64,000 bases of DNA from Flaveria trinervia (GCA_025506515.1 CM046452.1:72019080-72083079), one strand, 5' to 3'. Shown: positions 24,202 through 37,190, counted from the first letter of the stretch. Notes: generated by a model not told the origin, from the sequence alone. Translations and numbers: made by a program.

Positions 24202-24944
24202 TGTAAGGCTCCGTTCCCGGAGACCTCACAGTTGGTCAATCACAGCAGTTAAAACATTACACATTATAATTATACAAACTTAAGCAGCGGAAATAATTTA
24301 TCAAAAACCATTCATTTTATTTAAAACACTGTTGTTAAGCAATACATCATCGTTTAGCTGATTACAAAAGAATTGTTTTATGTAAGACACTGCTCCCGGA
24401 AACCTCACAGTTGGTCAATCACAGCAATCAAAATACTATACATTATAATTATACAAACTTTAGCAGCAGAAATGATTTATCAAAAACCATTCATTTAATT
24501 TAAAAACATTGTTGTTAAGCAATACATCATCATTAACGGTTTACAAAAGAATTGTTTTAACGCATTACAAAACAACAGCAACATAGAATACGAATGGATG
24601 TCAGTCTTTCCATGCCGAGTAGCTTCACCCTCGTGCCATCCTCAGCAATAATTACCTGCCAACTGAAAATGTATAAAAGTCAGCGTTGCTGAGTGAGCTC
24701 TAGTTTTTAAAGTAATAAAATACTTTCTATATGTTGTATATGAAGATACTCTTTTCTGTAAAATACAACTCTGTACTGTATATGCGAGCACACATCAACT
24801 ATATGAACAAATATTGTTCGTTCTCTTTACTGTATGCCTTGTCTGTTCTGTAAACTTTTATCTTTATGTTTCACTTTCTGTATGGACCAGTGAGCAATAC
24901 CCCAACTATATGTGCGATGGGAAACGGGTGATGGGCCATCTATA

Positions 24945-25030
24945 TCCCTAGAAAGGGTCAACTGTATCCCTCAAAAGGGTCAACTATATCCCCCGAAAGG
25001 GTCAACTGTATCCCTCGAAAGGGTTCTGTG
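24945..25030. repeat. GGTCAACTRTATCCC tandem repeat in LTR copy D
   Basis: About four units of roughly 24 bp share GAAAGGGTCAAC and TATCCC. It is the reverse complement of the array at 15955-16075. The outer LTR holds only one unit at the same place. Confidence 0.85.
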
Positions 25031-25449
25031 TACTATGTACAAGGCCAACCCAATAACCCAGGGCACACTGCGAAGGTCATGCCAATCTCAATTGATTGAC
25101 CCTGTGTGCATAATAAGGTAGCTAACCCGTAGCATAGTTGAGCTAACGATAACATGGTCGTGTACCTCCTGTAAGCTTGCAAGACTTGTTAACATTTTCA
25201 TTAATGTTCCTCTTCTTTTCTTTATTGCTCTTTCACTTTATTATTACGATATACTTTACGTTACGATAATAACATACCACGTAAAGTCACATACTATAAG
25301 TAATAATAATAATAACAATAACAATAATAAGGAGCAATCATAAGTAATCATATCATGCATGAAACATCATCATTAATATGTTCTTAGTCAACCTCGGTCA
25401 AAAACCTAAAGCACAGACTCCCAGAAAATTTCTGTAAAAATTTCTACGT

Positions 25450-25910
25450 GCTTAGGTGCATGGGAACTATTTGGGCGCATAAGCCCTGTTCGGACATTTC
25501 ATCACTATATAGGCGCATCAGCCAACACTTAAACGCTTTTCAGTTTAGGCGCATGAACTATTCAGACGCATGGGCACTATTTGTGCGTATGAACACTTAG
25601 ACGCATGCGAAATTCAGACGCATGGACACTTAGGCGCATGGGCCACTTGGGCGCATGGGCACTATTGGGGCGCATGGCCCTACACTTAGTCGTCTGGCTA
25701 AGACTTCTAGGCGCATGGGCCAATGTTCAGGCGCATGGGCCAATGTTCAGGCGCATGGGCCACTGTTCAGGCGCATGGGCTGTACTTAAACATTTCTAAG
25801 GTAATCTTAGGCGCATGGGCTACTGTTTGGGCGCATGGATTACACTTAATTCTTTTCTAAGGCATTTTCGGGCGCATGAGCCTTATCTAGGCGCATGGAC
25901 CTTCTGTTCA
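25450..25910. repeat. GGCGCATGGGC minisatellite in LTR copy D
   Basis: The core GGCGCATGGGC recurs more than fifteen times. Three nearly identical units (TTCAGGCGCATGGGCCA, period 20) lie at about 25716-25775, a sign of recent local amplification. Confidence 0.9.
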
Positions 25911-27339
25911 ACATGTTTCTAGTATGTTTTTAACCCAATCATCAAATCCATATGTTCAAAGCTTAATGTGGCTATTCTAAACATGAACAACCTATGAGCA
26001 TTCAAGAATCACATCCAATCATGCATAAAACATACGGGCATACATACTCAAACATTGGAAAATCATTTAAATACATTTTCAGCCCCAAAGATGTTTGAAA
26101 ACAAGTAAAAACCAGGGTCTAGAACTCACCTGGTGCAACTTGGGTGTTCTTTCTTTTTAACCCGCTTGCAAAGAGTTCAAAACACCTAAAAACAACATAC
26201 AAAAAACACATACCCGAGCACAAACACAACCCATAAGCACATAAACACATAACCGGGATAAAACCCGTCATAAACACATAAAAACCACGAATTCTTACCT
26301 TGAATTCATTCATTCTTCTTCTTCTTTCACTGGCCGAGAGTTCTCTCCTGCTCTCTCTCTCTAGAACCAAAGATATGTTGATGTGAAGTGAGGGTGGGCG
26401 GCCATGCCCACCTTTACACCAACTTATCAAAGTTTTGTCCTTTTGAACACCTTTGGTCCCTCCACTTGGACCTTATAGCTTTTATTTATTTCATTCTTTA
26501 TATCTTGTCTTTTTTAAAAATAACTGGGTGTTACATTTTACTACATTACAAAACAACAGCAACATAAAATACGAATGGATGTTAGTCTTTCCCTGCCGAG
26601 TGGCTTCACCCTCGTGCCATCCTCAACAATAATTACCTGCCAACTAAAAATGTATAAAAGTCAGCGTTGCTGAGTGAGTTCTAGTTTTAAAAGTAATAAA
26701 ATACTTTATGTATGTTGTATATGAAAATACTCTTTCTATGAAATACAACTTTGTAATGTATATGCGAGCACGCATTAACTATATGAACAGATACTGTTCG
26801 TTCTCTTTACTGTATGCCTTGTATGTTCTATAAACTTTTATCTTTATCTTTCACTTTCTGTATGGACCAATGAGCAATACCCCAAACTGTATGCGTGGTG
26901 GAAAACGGGTGATGGGCCATCTATATCCCTCAAAAGGGTTCTGTTACTGTATGCAAGGCCGACCCAATCACCCAGGACATGTTGCAAAGGTCCTGGCCCC
27001 ATGTGCAATACGGGGTAGCTAACCAGCAACACGATCGAGCTAACGACAACATGATTGTGTCACTCCTGTAAGCTTGCAAGACTTGTTAACATTTTATTAA
27101 TGTTCCTCTTCTTTTCTTTATTGCTCTTTCTCTTTATTATTACAATATACTTTACATTACGATAATAATCATACCACATAAAGTCACACACTATAAGTAA
27201 TAATAATAGCAATAATAATAAGGAACAATCATAATCATGCATGGAACATCATCATAAATAAGCCCTAGTCAAACCTCGGTCAAAACCCTAAAAGCACAGA
27301 CTCCCAAAAATTCTGTAAAAATTTCTAAGTGTCAAGGCG

Positions 27340-27725
27340 CTTTGACACTATTTGGGCGCATGAGCCCTGTTTGCGCGTTTCATCACTATGTAGGCGCGTC
27401 AGCCAACACTTAATCATTTATCACTTAGGTGCATGAACTATTCAGGCGCATGGACATTATTCGGGCGTATGAACACTTAGGTGCATGAGTTATTCGGACG
27501 CATGGACATTTAGGTGCACGGGCCACTTGGGCGCATGGGCACTATTGGGGCGCATGGCCCTACACTTAGTCGTCCGACTAATACTTCTAGGCGCATGGGC
27601 TATACTTAAACATTTCTAAGGCAATTTTAGGCGCATGGGCTACTGTTCAGGCGCATGGGTTATACTTAAATCCTTCTATGGCATTTTTAGGCGCATGAGC
27701 CTTATCTAGGCGCATGAACCTTCTG
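27340..27725. repeat. GGCGCATGGGC minisatellite in LTR copy C
   Basis: Same core and order as the array in copy D but with fewer units; the 20-bp triplication seen at 25716-25775 is absent. Direct comparison of copies C and D shows unit gain or loss within a single lineage. Confidence 0.88.
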
Positions 27726-28350
27726 TGTAACATGTTTCTAGTATGTTTTCAAACCCAATCAACAAACCTATCTGTTCTAAGCTTAACATGGCTATTCTAA
27801 AAATGAACAACCTATAAGCATTCAAGAATCAACATCCAACATGCATAATACATACGGGTATACATACATAAACATTTGAAAATCGTTTTAGATACATTTT
27901 TAGCCCCAAAGATGTTTAAAACAAGTAGAAACCAGGGTCTAGAAACTCACCTGGTGCAACTTGGGTGTTTCTTCCTTCAAACCCTTTTGCAACTGAGTTC
28001 AAGCACCTAAAAACCCTAACAAACACACACACACCCGAGCACATACACAAACACATAAGCACATAAGCATGTAACTGGGATAAAACCCGTCATAGATACT
28101 TAAAAACCTTGAATTCACTTTCTCTTCTTCTTCTTTCTTCAACCGAGAGTTTCTCTGCTCTCTCTCTCTCTCTAAACCGAATGAAAATGGTGATGTGAAG
28201 TAAGGGTGGGCGGCCATGCCCACTTTTACACCAACTTTTTATGTACTTTTGTCCTTTTGGACACTTTTAGTCCCTCCAGTTGGACTTTATTGCTTTTCTT
28301 TCTAGTATTCCTCATTTCTTGTCTTTTTAAAATAACCGGGTGTTACACTT

Positions 28351-28720
28351 TGTAGGTGTTGAACCTAGAAACTCGGGAATCAAATCAAAGTGAAGATCAA
28401 GTTCAAGATAAGCAAAAAGTGAAAGAGGTCGCGTGACAACATACTTGTCGCGTGAGAACTAGCTTATCACGTGAGAAGTTGATCTCGCGCAAGAACATTC
28501 TGGTTTAGTAAAAATGCTTAGTTTGCTTTGTATTTAGTAAGCTTTTGTTAATTTCTTGAATTTGCAATTCTTGTGTAATATTTTGAATTCAGAGAACAAT
28601 CAAAGAAAAGTTATTTACATTGTGATCTTCAATTCTACGCTTCTACTTCTCAATTCGTAGTTGTTTACATTCCGCATTCACAATTACGAGATCGATCTGA
28701 TTGTTGTGACGATCCTTACA
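28351..28720 (+). mobile_element. 5' LTR of copia element 2
   Basis: The 370-bp LTR starts TGTAGGTGTTGAACC and ends GACGATCCTTACA, matching the 3' LTR at 37666-38113 over its length apart from a later insertion there. It contains GTCGCGTGAGAACTAGC-type words and the GATCGATCTGATT block. The 5-bp target duplication AACTT lies at 24195-24199, now separated from the LTR by the later LTR insertion, and at 38114-38118. Confidence 0.9.
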
Positions 28721-28736
28721 ATTGATATTAGAGCTT
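28721..28736 (+). other. Primer-binding site of copia element 2
   Basis: ATTGATATTAGAGCTT directly after the 5' LTR is a two-mismatch version of the TGGTATCAGAGC site complementary to the 3' end of initiator Met-tRNA, which primes reverse transcription in plant copia elements. Confidence 0.75.
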
Positions 28737-29249
28737 GTATGCTCTAGATCGATTGAATTGAAGTTGAAAATATTGATTTGAAGAGTTCGTGTTCTTAGAT
28801 TTGCTTAATTCTCGAAGATAAGCTACCTATCAGTTGATCAAGTTTGAAGATGATGAAGTTGTTAAGTTCGATAATTGTCATTTGATGATGTTCTTGAGTT
28901 TAAACTAGCCTAATTGAATCTATTAGAGACAATTATGATCAAATTTGAACTTAATTCACTAATTTAACAACTTATTAATCAAAATCTAATCAATTTGGAT
29001 CAACATTGAACCTGAAAAGTTCTGAATTGGTGAATTTGATTCAGGCGAAAACTTCTGTTTTTTGTGCGAAAACCTTCTTCTCGGGTGAAAACTTGAATAT
29101 TCACATGAGGCAGTTATAAAGTTTGTTACAGGCATGAAAACTTTAACATTTCACACAAGTTTCAGTAGTTGAACTTTGTGCATGAAAAGTTTTGCGCGAG
29201 AACTTTGATTTTTAATAAAAATTCAAAGTTTGTTTGAAGAATTTACTAT

Positions 29250-30675
29250 GGCAAATCTGAAGAATATCATAGCTACTCTGAATCTTGACAATGAGATAGC
29301 ACAAACACAAAGCCTCCATGCCTATTGAATGAAGAAGATTATCTAGATTGCGTATATCATTTTCAGAATCATGTTATTTACACTGAACCCTAGATGATGC
29401 GATATATCAAGCAAGGTCCATATATTCTTTGTATAAAAATAAGAAAGAGGAATGGATTGCTAAACCTGAACATCTCTAGGATGTAGATGATCTTAAAAGA
29501 TGGAGCTTGATTACAAAGCTTATGTTGCATTCATTATGGCACTCATAACTGAGATTGCATAAAAGTTTAAGGACTATACAAAAGCAAAAGATTTGCACGA
29601 TGCTATGGAGGAATAGATCATGGGAAATAAAGATATGAGAGAGAGAGCAGGAAGGATATGCACAACCAAGAATTCAATATGTTTAATCATATTCTTGGTG
29701 ACACAATCGAGGCTCAGATGTATAGGTTTGTGAAGTTGATCACAAAAATGACAAGTGCAGGGATAACCTTAAAGAACATAGTTGTAAACAAAAAACTATT
29801 GAATTCTCTACCTTATAGCTGAAACAACAACTGCATTACCATCAAAACGACAAAGAATCTGTTTACCTTGTCTTTAAGTGATCTCATTTCTACAATCAAA
29901 TCCTATGACGTGGATGATAAGCAAATGGCTACTAATTATATCAACACCATAGGAGCAGAAGCTACAACAATGTATGCAAAGATGGCAAGTAACCCAAACT
30001 ACTATGTTAGGTATTCTCAGCTATGTCAATTACAATAGTCATCGGCATTAACTCAATCCAGTGTGAAAAACCAAGCCTTACTCAATCCTTACCTTATTAT
30101 CCAACCACTCATCAAAATCCTTATGTCCAAACATAACCCCAACCTTACACTCAAACTTACTCACCAACCTAAACCACTTAACCAATACAACAAGCCTTTG
30201 TTGTGAATTCTCAGCCAACCATGCAAACCATTCAAATAGTTAAAGAGCATCTGACTCTTTTTACTTTGTTCATGAATAGCTATGAAGCCTTCTCTGCAGA
30301 AGAATTAGTCCATCTATTGTCTTGGTTGATGATTTGCAACAAGTCAACTCTGATGATGTTGAAGAGAATGACATAAAATATCAAATGGCGATGGTTGTTT
30401 ACAGGGCAAAGAATTTTTCCAGAAGAACTGGGAGAAAGGTTTTCGAGCTGAACAATTCAATCAAGATAGGTTTTGACAAGTCAAACCTAAGATGTTATAA
30501 TTGCGATAAACCTGATCATGGTCATTTTGTAAGAGAGTGTACTGAAGCTAGAAACAATCAAGGTGATCAAGGTAAAAGGATGGTAACAGTGGAAATAGAA
30601 ATAAAGCAAGACCAAGCTAGTACATCTAATACCAAGGCTCTTGTGTCTCAAACAAATGAAGACGAAAAGCTCTAG
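29250..30675 (+). pseudogene. Broken gag of copia element 2
   Basis: A start at 29250 (MANLKNIIATLNLD) soon meets stops, but the reading can be followed in pieces. A Pro/Gln-rich section follows (30000-30240), then an open frame at 30322-30675. That frame has KNFSRRTGRKVFELNN and a zinc knuckle CYNCDKPDHGHFVREC at about 30491-30540 with two extra residues between the second Cys and the final Cys. This knuckle context is familiar from SIRE/Maximus-lineage elements. Lineage is by recognition. Confidence 0.8.
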
Positions 30676-32689
30676 ATATCAAGTTGACCACTACTTTTTT
30701 AGCAGAATTTCAGAATGAAGAAGAGATTGCTGAAGAGAATCTATTTGCATAATTTGTTTATGAAGATATGTTGAGTGGAGTCTTTGCTGAGGAAGAGGAA
30801 TTTAAAGTTGAAAAAGTGAATGATAAAGTTGCTAAGGGGTTGAAATGATAATTGAAGATATGCCTGAATTTTTTAAAGAAAATGTTGTTGAGACTACTCC
30901 AGCTACTACATGTGATATTCAAGATAATGTTGTTAAGACTACTCCAGCAACTAAAGGAGTGAAGATCAACCAAAGAGTCTTCATGGTAAATATGGTCCAT
31001 GAAGAGTCAGGAAAGAAATCTGAAACCAAAAAGGTATATTTTAATTTTTGTTCAACTGATTGTATAGAAAAGATTCAAAGATATAGAGCTCATAATAAAA
31101 GATAAATTGTTGAAGTTGAAAAACTTCAATATCAAACACAAAAATATAAATCTAATGAAAGAATTTTCAAAGATAAAATAAATGATTTAAACAAATAAGT
31201 TTATCAGTCAAAATTAAATCTTTATGATAAAGACTATAACATAAAGAATTAACAAATCGTAATAATGAACTTTCTTTGGAAATTAACAAATTAAATAGTG
31301 AATTCTTATTTTCAAAACTAATTGTTGAAAAGTTTGAATTGTCTTCAAATATGGTTGAAGGTATAATCAAGTCTCAAATGATACAGAAAATCAGTGGTGG
31401 AAAAGGAGGAATGGTTACTCTAACATTGCACCACTGATTAATCATGATTATACTTCATTACCTTCATCGGTTAACACCAATGATGAAGAGACCTATGGTT
31501 TAGGTTTTCAACTAAAATCTGACTTAACTTCTTCAGTCAGTCTTCCATTGACTATTGATCCTATCATAAAGACAGAAGTTAAAATTAATCATAACACTTT
31601 TTGTGCAGAAAATTTGAAGAAGGATGGGTTGGTTGAAGAATGGATTGATGATGATTTAGATTTTGAAGATACAAATTGTAATGAGAAATCTCAATATAGT
31701 TCATCATCTTTGATTAATGAAAAGATGAATGTTTTGAATGTTCTACTGATTGTTCTTCAATGTCTAACAAGGAAAGAAAATTAAAATTCAAAATTAATTT
31801 TAAAATAAATGAAAAGAAAAGAAGCTCACCATCTTTATTTGACTTGAAAACTAATTTCAAAAACATATTTATTTCTATAGGCAACATTGATAAACAGGAG
31901 TATATTTTTAAGAAACAAATGAAAGTTTCGTTAAACATAAATATTCCATTATTGCTAATCAAGTGAAACAAGATATGTGTAGCTCAGGTACAAAAAAAAC
32001 TGGTCCTTCTCCAGTTCATTAACTACTCAAGGATAAAGGAACATTTAAAGCTTCGTGTCTATTGATACAAATCAAAATAAAAAAGGAAAATAAGAGAACG
32101 TGCAAGAATCTATTTGCAAAACAAACTCTAAAGCCAGATTCTATGATAACAGAGGATGTTAGCATCACTAGTTTGAAAAACAAATCCAGGTACAAAATGT
32201 GTATTATAATAAAAATTATTATGTGTGTGGAAAGTCAAATCACATGGGTAAAAATTGTCATAATCAATGTTCTTTAACTAGTAAACAATGATTTCATAAT
32301 TCTATTACAAATAAGAAAACAATTCTTCATGAATGCTAAAATACAAAGGATTCAAGTCAGTCAAAATTATTTGTTGATAACAGAAATGTTCAACAGAACA
32401 CAAATTTGCAAAAAGATAAATTCGGCAAAAGGCTTTACATGTCAAGGATAACAATTCATATTCCACACAAAAGACTTTCAAGAAATTGATAAAACCAATT
32501 CAAGCATGGAAAGTGAAAACAATTTTATCATAACCTAAAATTATTGAAGATTACATGTTTAATTATAAAAGAGATATGACAATGAAATCAGTATCATATT
32601 TGGATGAAAAAGGTGTACTCAGGTCAACAATGGCTGGGTTCCCAACACTAAATAAATTTCTTGTTCATGCAGGAACATCCTAGACCCAG
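30676..32689 (+). pseudogene. Decayed gag-protease linker of copia element 2
   Basis: A series of short plus-strand frames (30845-31105, 31548-31784, 31760-31966, 32062-32277) is Lys/Asn/Glu-rich and without clear domains. The long linker between zinc knuckle and protease is typical of SIRE-type polyproteins. A second partial Cys motif region near 32200 (YYNKNYYVCGKSNH in a broken frame) may be another zinc knuckle. Confidence 0.6.
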
Positions 32690-34370
32690 CATTAACAGTG
32701 TTTGGCATGTTGACAATGGATGTTCAAGGCATATAATTGGTAATATACTCTGTTAAAAAACATCAAACCATATAATAAAGTTATGTTATATTTGCTGAAG
32801 ACAAAAGGGGTAAGATAACTAAGAAAGGTACAGTGTCAAACGGAGTGTTAAGCTTTGAGGATGTCAACTTTGTTGAGAAACTTCAACATAATTTGTTAAG
32901 TGTCACAAATCTGTGACAAACAATATTCCACACACTTTACAAATAAAGAATGCTTGATTTTAAAACCAGGACTTGTTATTCATGAGGAATGGGTTTTGTT
33001 AAGAACACTAAGAGATAAAGACACGTATATGCTTGATATGAATGGATCTCATTCCTTCATGACTGTATCATGTGTGTTACCTAAAGCCTCTGAAAGTGAC
33101 ACATTGCTATGGCATTGTCGTCTTGGTCATGTTAACATTAAAAACATGAACAAATGGTTAGAGGGAATTGTGTTGTAGGTCTGTCATTGAAAGAATTTCA
33201 ATTATCTAAACATTATATGTCATATTCAAAAGGCAAACAACATGATCTTCCTCATAAACTAGTTGCTCTTACAAAAATTGACTCTATTTTACAACTGTTG
33301 CACATGGATCTGTTTCGTCCGGTAAGTGTTTAAAGTTAGGAAATCGTGCTTATTGTTTAGTTATTACTGATGATTTCTCTAGATTTACATGGGTTTTATT
33401 TTTAGCAACCAAAGATGGGACTCTTCATATGCTGATAAAATTCATGACACTAGTAGAGAATCAGACTTACAAAATAATAAAGTGCATCCAAAGCGATAAC
33501 AAACTGCATTTTGCAACCATGCATTGAATGAATTATGTGATTTAAAGGGGATAGCTAAACAATTTAGCTTTGCCGGAACTTCATAACAAAATGGAGTTAT
33601 AGAAAGATGAAACAGAATTAATTGAAGCTGTCAGGACAATGTTATCACCCACCAAATTACCATCATTTTTATAGGCTGAAGGTGTTAACACTGCGTGTTA
33701 TGTTCAGAATCATGTGTTAATTAACAAACAAAAAAATATGACTCCTTATGAAATCTTTTACAAACATAAACCCAAAGTCAAATATTTCAAAACATTTAGA
33801 TATTGTTGTACTTTGTTAAACACATTTGATTCAAAATCTAAATTTGATGAAAAAGCTGATGAATGTTATTTTGTTGGTTATTTGCTAACAAAGTTGCATA
33901 CAGGGTTTATAATAAAAGATCAAAAGAAATTGAGTCATTTGATATTTTTTGGCATGACTCTAACATTTTCACAGCTAATCTCATTTCTTCGTGGGTTTAT
34001 GATTATGCTTTATTATTTGAAATATTTAATCGATCGTCTAATATTTTCACAACTAATCTTTCTTTGACTTTCCCTGTTAAGAATATTTTCACTAATGATA
34101 TTGGTACTATATCATCTCAACCAAAGATGACAACTTTTGATGTACCTTCTTCTTTTAATAGTTCAATTGTTCCACAAGTTTCTGAATCTGCAGATACATC
34201 TTCTGAACCTATTGTTGAACAAGCTTCACAAGTTTCTAATGATAGTTCTTTTTCTACTCACACTGATCTAATTGATACTATTCAAGTTATTTTTTGTGAT
34301 TACCATCTAATAATGATATCATCTAGAAGAAGATATAGTCTATCAATCAGAAGGGGGACATATTATTGAC
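32690..34370 (+). pseudogene. Broken protease and integrase of copia element 2
   Basis: The protease site reads VWHVDNGCSRHI (about 32698-32735), so the D-S-G triad is D-N-G. The pre-integrase motif LLWHCRLGHVN lies at about 33105-33135. Integrase follows with LHMDL, ITDDFSRFTWV (about 33362) and a weakened QSDN motif, then RTMLSPTKLPSF and MTPYEIF. The frame at 33714-34067 covers the integrase C-terminal part (ECYFVGY). Several stops and shifts separate these pieces. Confidence 0.82.
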
Positions 34371-34579
34371 AAACCAGTGGGTCACATTTCTAATTTTGAA
34401 GAGGTTATTTCTGAAGACGTTATTCCATAGTTTAGAATTCACAAAAATCATCCAACATATGCAATTATCAGTCCATTATCATAAGGAGTTCAAACTCGGA
34501 GCAAATCTGGTGCAATAAATACTTGTATGTATTCTTGTTTCATCTCTCAGATTGTGCCAAAGAATGTTGAGAGGGGATT

Positions 34580-35505
34580 GTAAGGGAACAATTGGGTAGA
34601 GGCCATGCAAGACGAACTGATGCAATATGAAGTTCAATGTATGGCATTTGTGTGAACTTCCAAAAGGAAAGCTACCGATTGGAACAAAATGGATATTTAA
34701 GAACAAGACGGATGAAAAAGACGTGATTGTTCGCAACAAGGCCAGACTTGTTGTTCAAGGAGATTCTATCAAACTGAAGGACTTGATTATGAAGAAGTAT
34801 ATGATCCTGTTGCAAGACTAGAAGCTATACGTATTTTTCTAGATTATACTTCATACAAAAACATTACAGTTTATCATATGGATGTTTAAACGACTTTCTT
34901 GTATGGTGAAATGAAGGAGGAAACCTATGTTTGTCAATCATCGGGTTTTGAAGATCCAGATTATCCTGAATATGTGTACAAGTTGGACAAAGCACTTTAT
35001 GGCTTACCTAGTCTTTGGTATCCTAAAAACTCCGATTTAAATTCATTTGCTTACACTAATAGTGATTATGCAGGATGTAACTTGGACAGAAAATCAACCA
35101 CCGGTGGATGTCAATTTTTAGGAAGTCGTCTTATTTCCTGGTAGTGCAAGAAACAACAAACAATGTTTACTTCTACTGTTGAAGCTGAATATGTGGCTGC
35201 TTTGAGTTGTTGTTCTCAGATTGTCTGGATTTAACAACTTCTTGATTATGACCTTAACATTTATGACACTTGCATCTTGTGTGATAACACTACAGTCCTT
35301 AATATTGTGAAGATTCCAGTTCAACATTCAAAGACGAAACACATTGACATCCACATGCATTTTATCCATGATTGTTTTAAAAGAAAGTTTATTCATTTGG
35401 AATCTATTTCATCATATAACAACATTACTGATTTGTTTATTAAGACGTTTGGTCATTCCAGATCTGATTTTTTAGTCCAATCTATGAAAATGATTAACTT
35501 TGGTT
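34580..35505 (+). pseudogene. Reverse transcriptase/RNase H of copia element 2 with large deletion
   Basis: The reverse transcriptase start (NWVEAMQDEL, then IGTKWIFKNK and YKLDKALYGLP) is recognisable. After ALYGLP at about 35010 the sequence jumps directly to LWYPKNSDLN, which belongs to the start of RNase H. The missing part, normally more than 200 residues, includes the catalytic YVDD. RNase H then shows NSDYAGCNLDRKSTTGG, EAEYVAA and CDNTTVL. The element cannot have moved on its own since this deletion. Confidence 0.85.
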
Positions 35506-37190
35506 AACTCTTACTTTAACACCCTTTCTAAAAATATTTTTGTTATTCTGTTTTAAAATTGTAATTTTTTGTCTAGACAATCACAATTTTCGAGGGAGAA
35601 AATTTCAAAGCTTCAAAAGAGATTTTATTCTAAGGGGGAGTAAAAAGTTTGAAGAAAAATACAAAAAGATTTTATTTTTAGGGGGAGTAAAAAGTTTGAA
35701 GAAAAATACAAAAAGATTTTATGTTTACAAATGTTTGGAAAAATTAAATGTTCAAAACTACATAGAAAATGATAGTACATTTCTTGTTTTTGATTCATTA
35801 CATTTGAAGGTTTGCAAGAAAATGACTTGTATTATGTTTGATATGTTGATAGGCTTGACGATCAAGAAGAAAAGCACATTATACTATGACACACTAAAAA
35901 TAATCATCTATGACTGAAGTGGGTAACTCATCAAGGGTTTTGCGAATTCACTGATTCTATACTAAAACAAACTGAGAGTTACAACAAATTGATAGTTACA
36001 GCTTTGTCATACTCAAGCCAGTTACTTTCTGACTCAGCTAATATTACTTATATATGTGTATACATATATGAAAAGTATCAAAAAGCAAGAAAAGAAAAGT
36101 TAAAATCAAATGTCAAAAGAATATATCATGCAAAAATAGCAAAATGCCAAAAGACCATATAGAAATAAAATATGCCAATGTGAATATTAATAAAAGATAT
36201 GTCATAGACATACATATTATAAGATAAATATTATTCTTTTGAGAATATGTCATGACACAGGAGGCAAAATCAAAGATGGGACATGTTAGTCCGTCTTGGC
36301 ATGTAAGTCCTAAACATCTTGCGAGGGCAAAACATAAGTCTAGATATGCAAATAGATATGCATGTAAGTCCTACAGCTTGTTAATATTCTGTTGTCAGAA
36401 ACATTTTCTCGTGCTAGTTATGCGCAAATAGATATTATATAAGACAATAATTAAATCCGAGAAACCTGATAAGAAATAAAAGGTTTAAGTTAAATTGGGG
36501 TAACTTGAAATCTCAATAGTGTCTTGAAGTTGGATAAGTGTTTTGCAGGATTTTTTATTGTGGGATCCACTGAATTCATATAACTTAACCAAAACTTGAT
36601 AAAATCACAGTTCTTGTGTCTAAGTAAACTTGAAGTCTAAATTTAAGAGGATATAGTATATTGACAATCAATATAATCGGTTATATATAAAAATAATAAT
36701 ATTGGAAGATGATAAATGATTGATTTCTAAAGGAATATGATCCTATTCTTGAAAATTTATCAAAAAGTTTAGTAGTTAACACAATTTGTGTGTTAATAAG
36801 TTTGTTTTTACTTAATTTCATTCATGTTTCTTATTTTGATTTTTTTTCTTATTTTTGTTTTAAAGTTTTTTAAATTAAGGGTGTTAAAAATAATTGTAAA
36901 CACTTAGTTAAATAAAATCCTATTTCATAGGAAATAAAAGAGGTTTAATAAAATGGTGAAATTCGATAAAAAACAAAATATTAAATTTTTCAAAATAATA
37001 AACTTTTCATGCGAAAGTTTCATAACAAGCGAAAAGTTCAAGAAAATGAGATATTTGACTTCTCGCACGAGAAGTCGAGAACTTTAAAAAAAGAATCAAT
37101 CATGTGAATAGTAACCATTCACACAAAATGTTCTAAAATTGTCTCTGAAAAAATTTCTAAGTGTGAAAACTCTATCAAACCGATCGCCTA
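35506..37190 (+). other. Spacer between pol and 3' ORF of copia element 2
   Basis: Begins with a duplicated purine-rich block: AAGGGGGAGTAAAAAGTTTG at about 35631 and TAGGGGGAGTAAAAAGTTTG at about 35680, the unit (about 51 bp) also containing AAATACAAAAAGATTTTA. G-rich tracts like this resemble an internal polypurine tract. The rest is AT-rich with no recognised gene. Confidence 0.55.

Larger units (their letters stand above)
24381..26535 (-). mobile_element. Inner solo LTR, 2-kb family, copy D
   Basis: It starts TGTAAGACACTG at 24381 and ends ACTGGGTGTTACA at 26535, with a perfect 5-bp duplication TTTTA (24376-24380 and 26536-26540). Length is 2155 bp. It inserted into copy C in the same orientation, after copy C had itself become fixed in place. 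It carries both internal repeat arrays and the acceptor-like and donor-like sites. Confidence 0.92.
24202..28347 (-). mobile_element. Outer solo LTR, 2-kb family, copy C (split)
   Basis: It starts TGTAAGGCTCCG at 24202, is interrupted at 24380, resumes at 26541 and ends CCGGGTGTTACA at 28347. The flanks are a perfect 5-bp duplication CTTTG (24197-24201 and 28348-28352). Its own length without the inserted copy is about 1986 bp. The interruption joins AAAAGAATTGTTTTA to CTACATTACAAAACAACAGC, contiguous in the other copies, which proves the two parts were one LTR. It landed on the first bases of the copia element 2 5' LTR. Confidence 0.9.
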
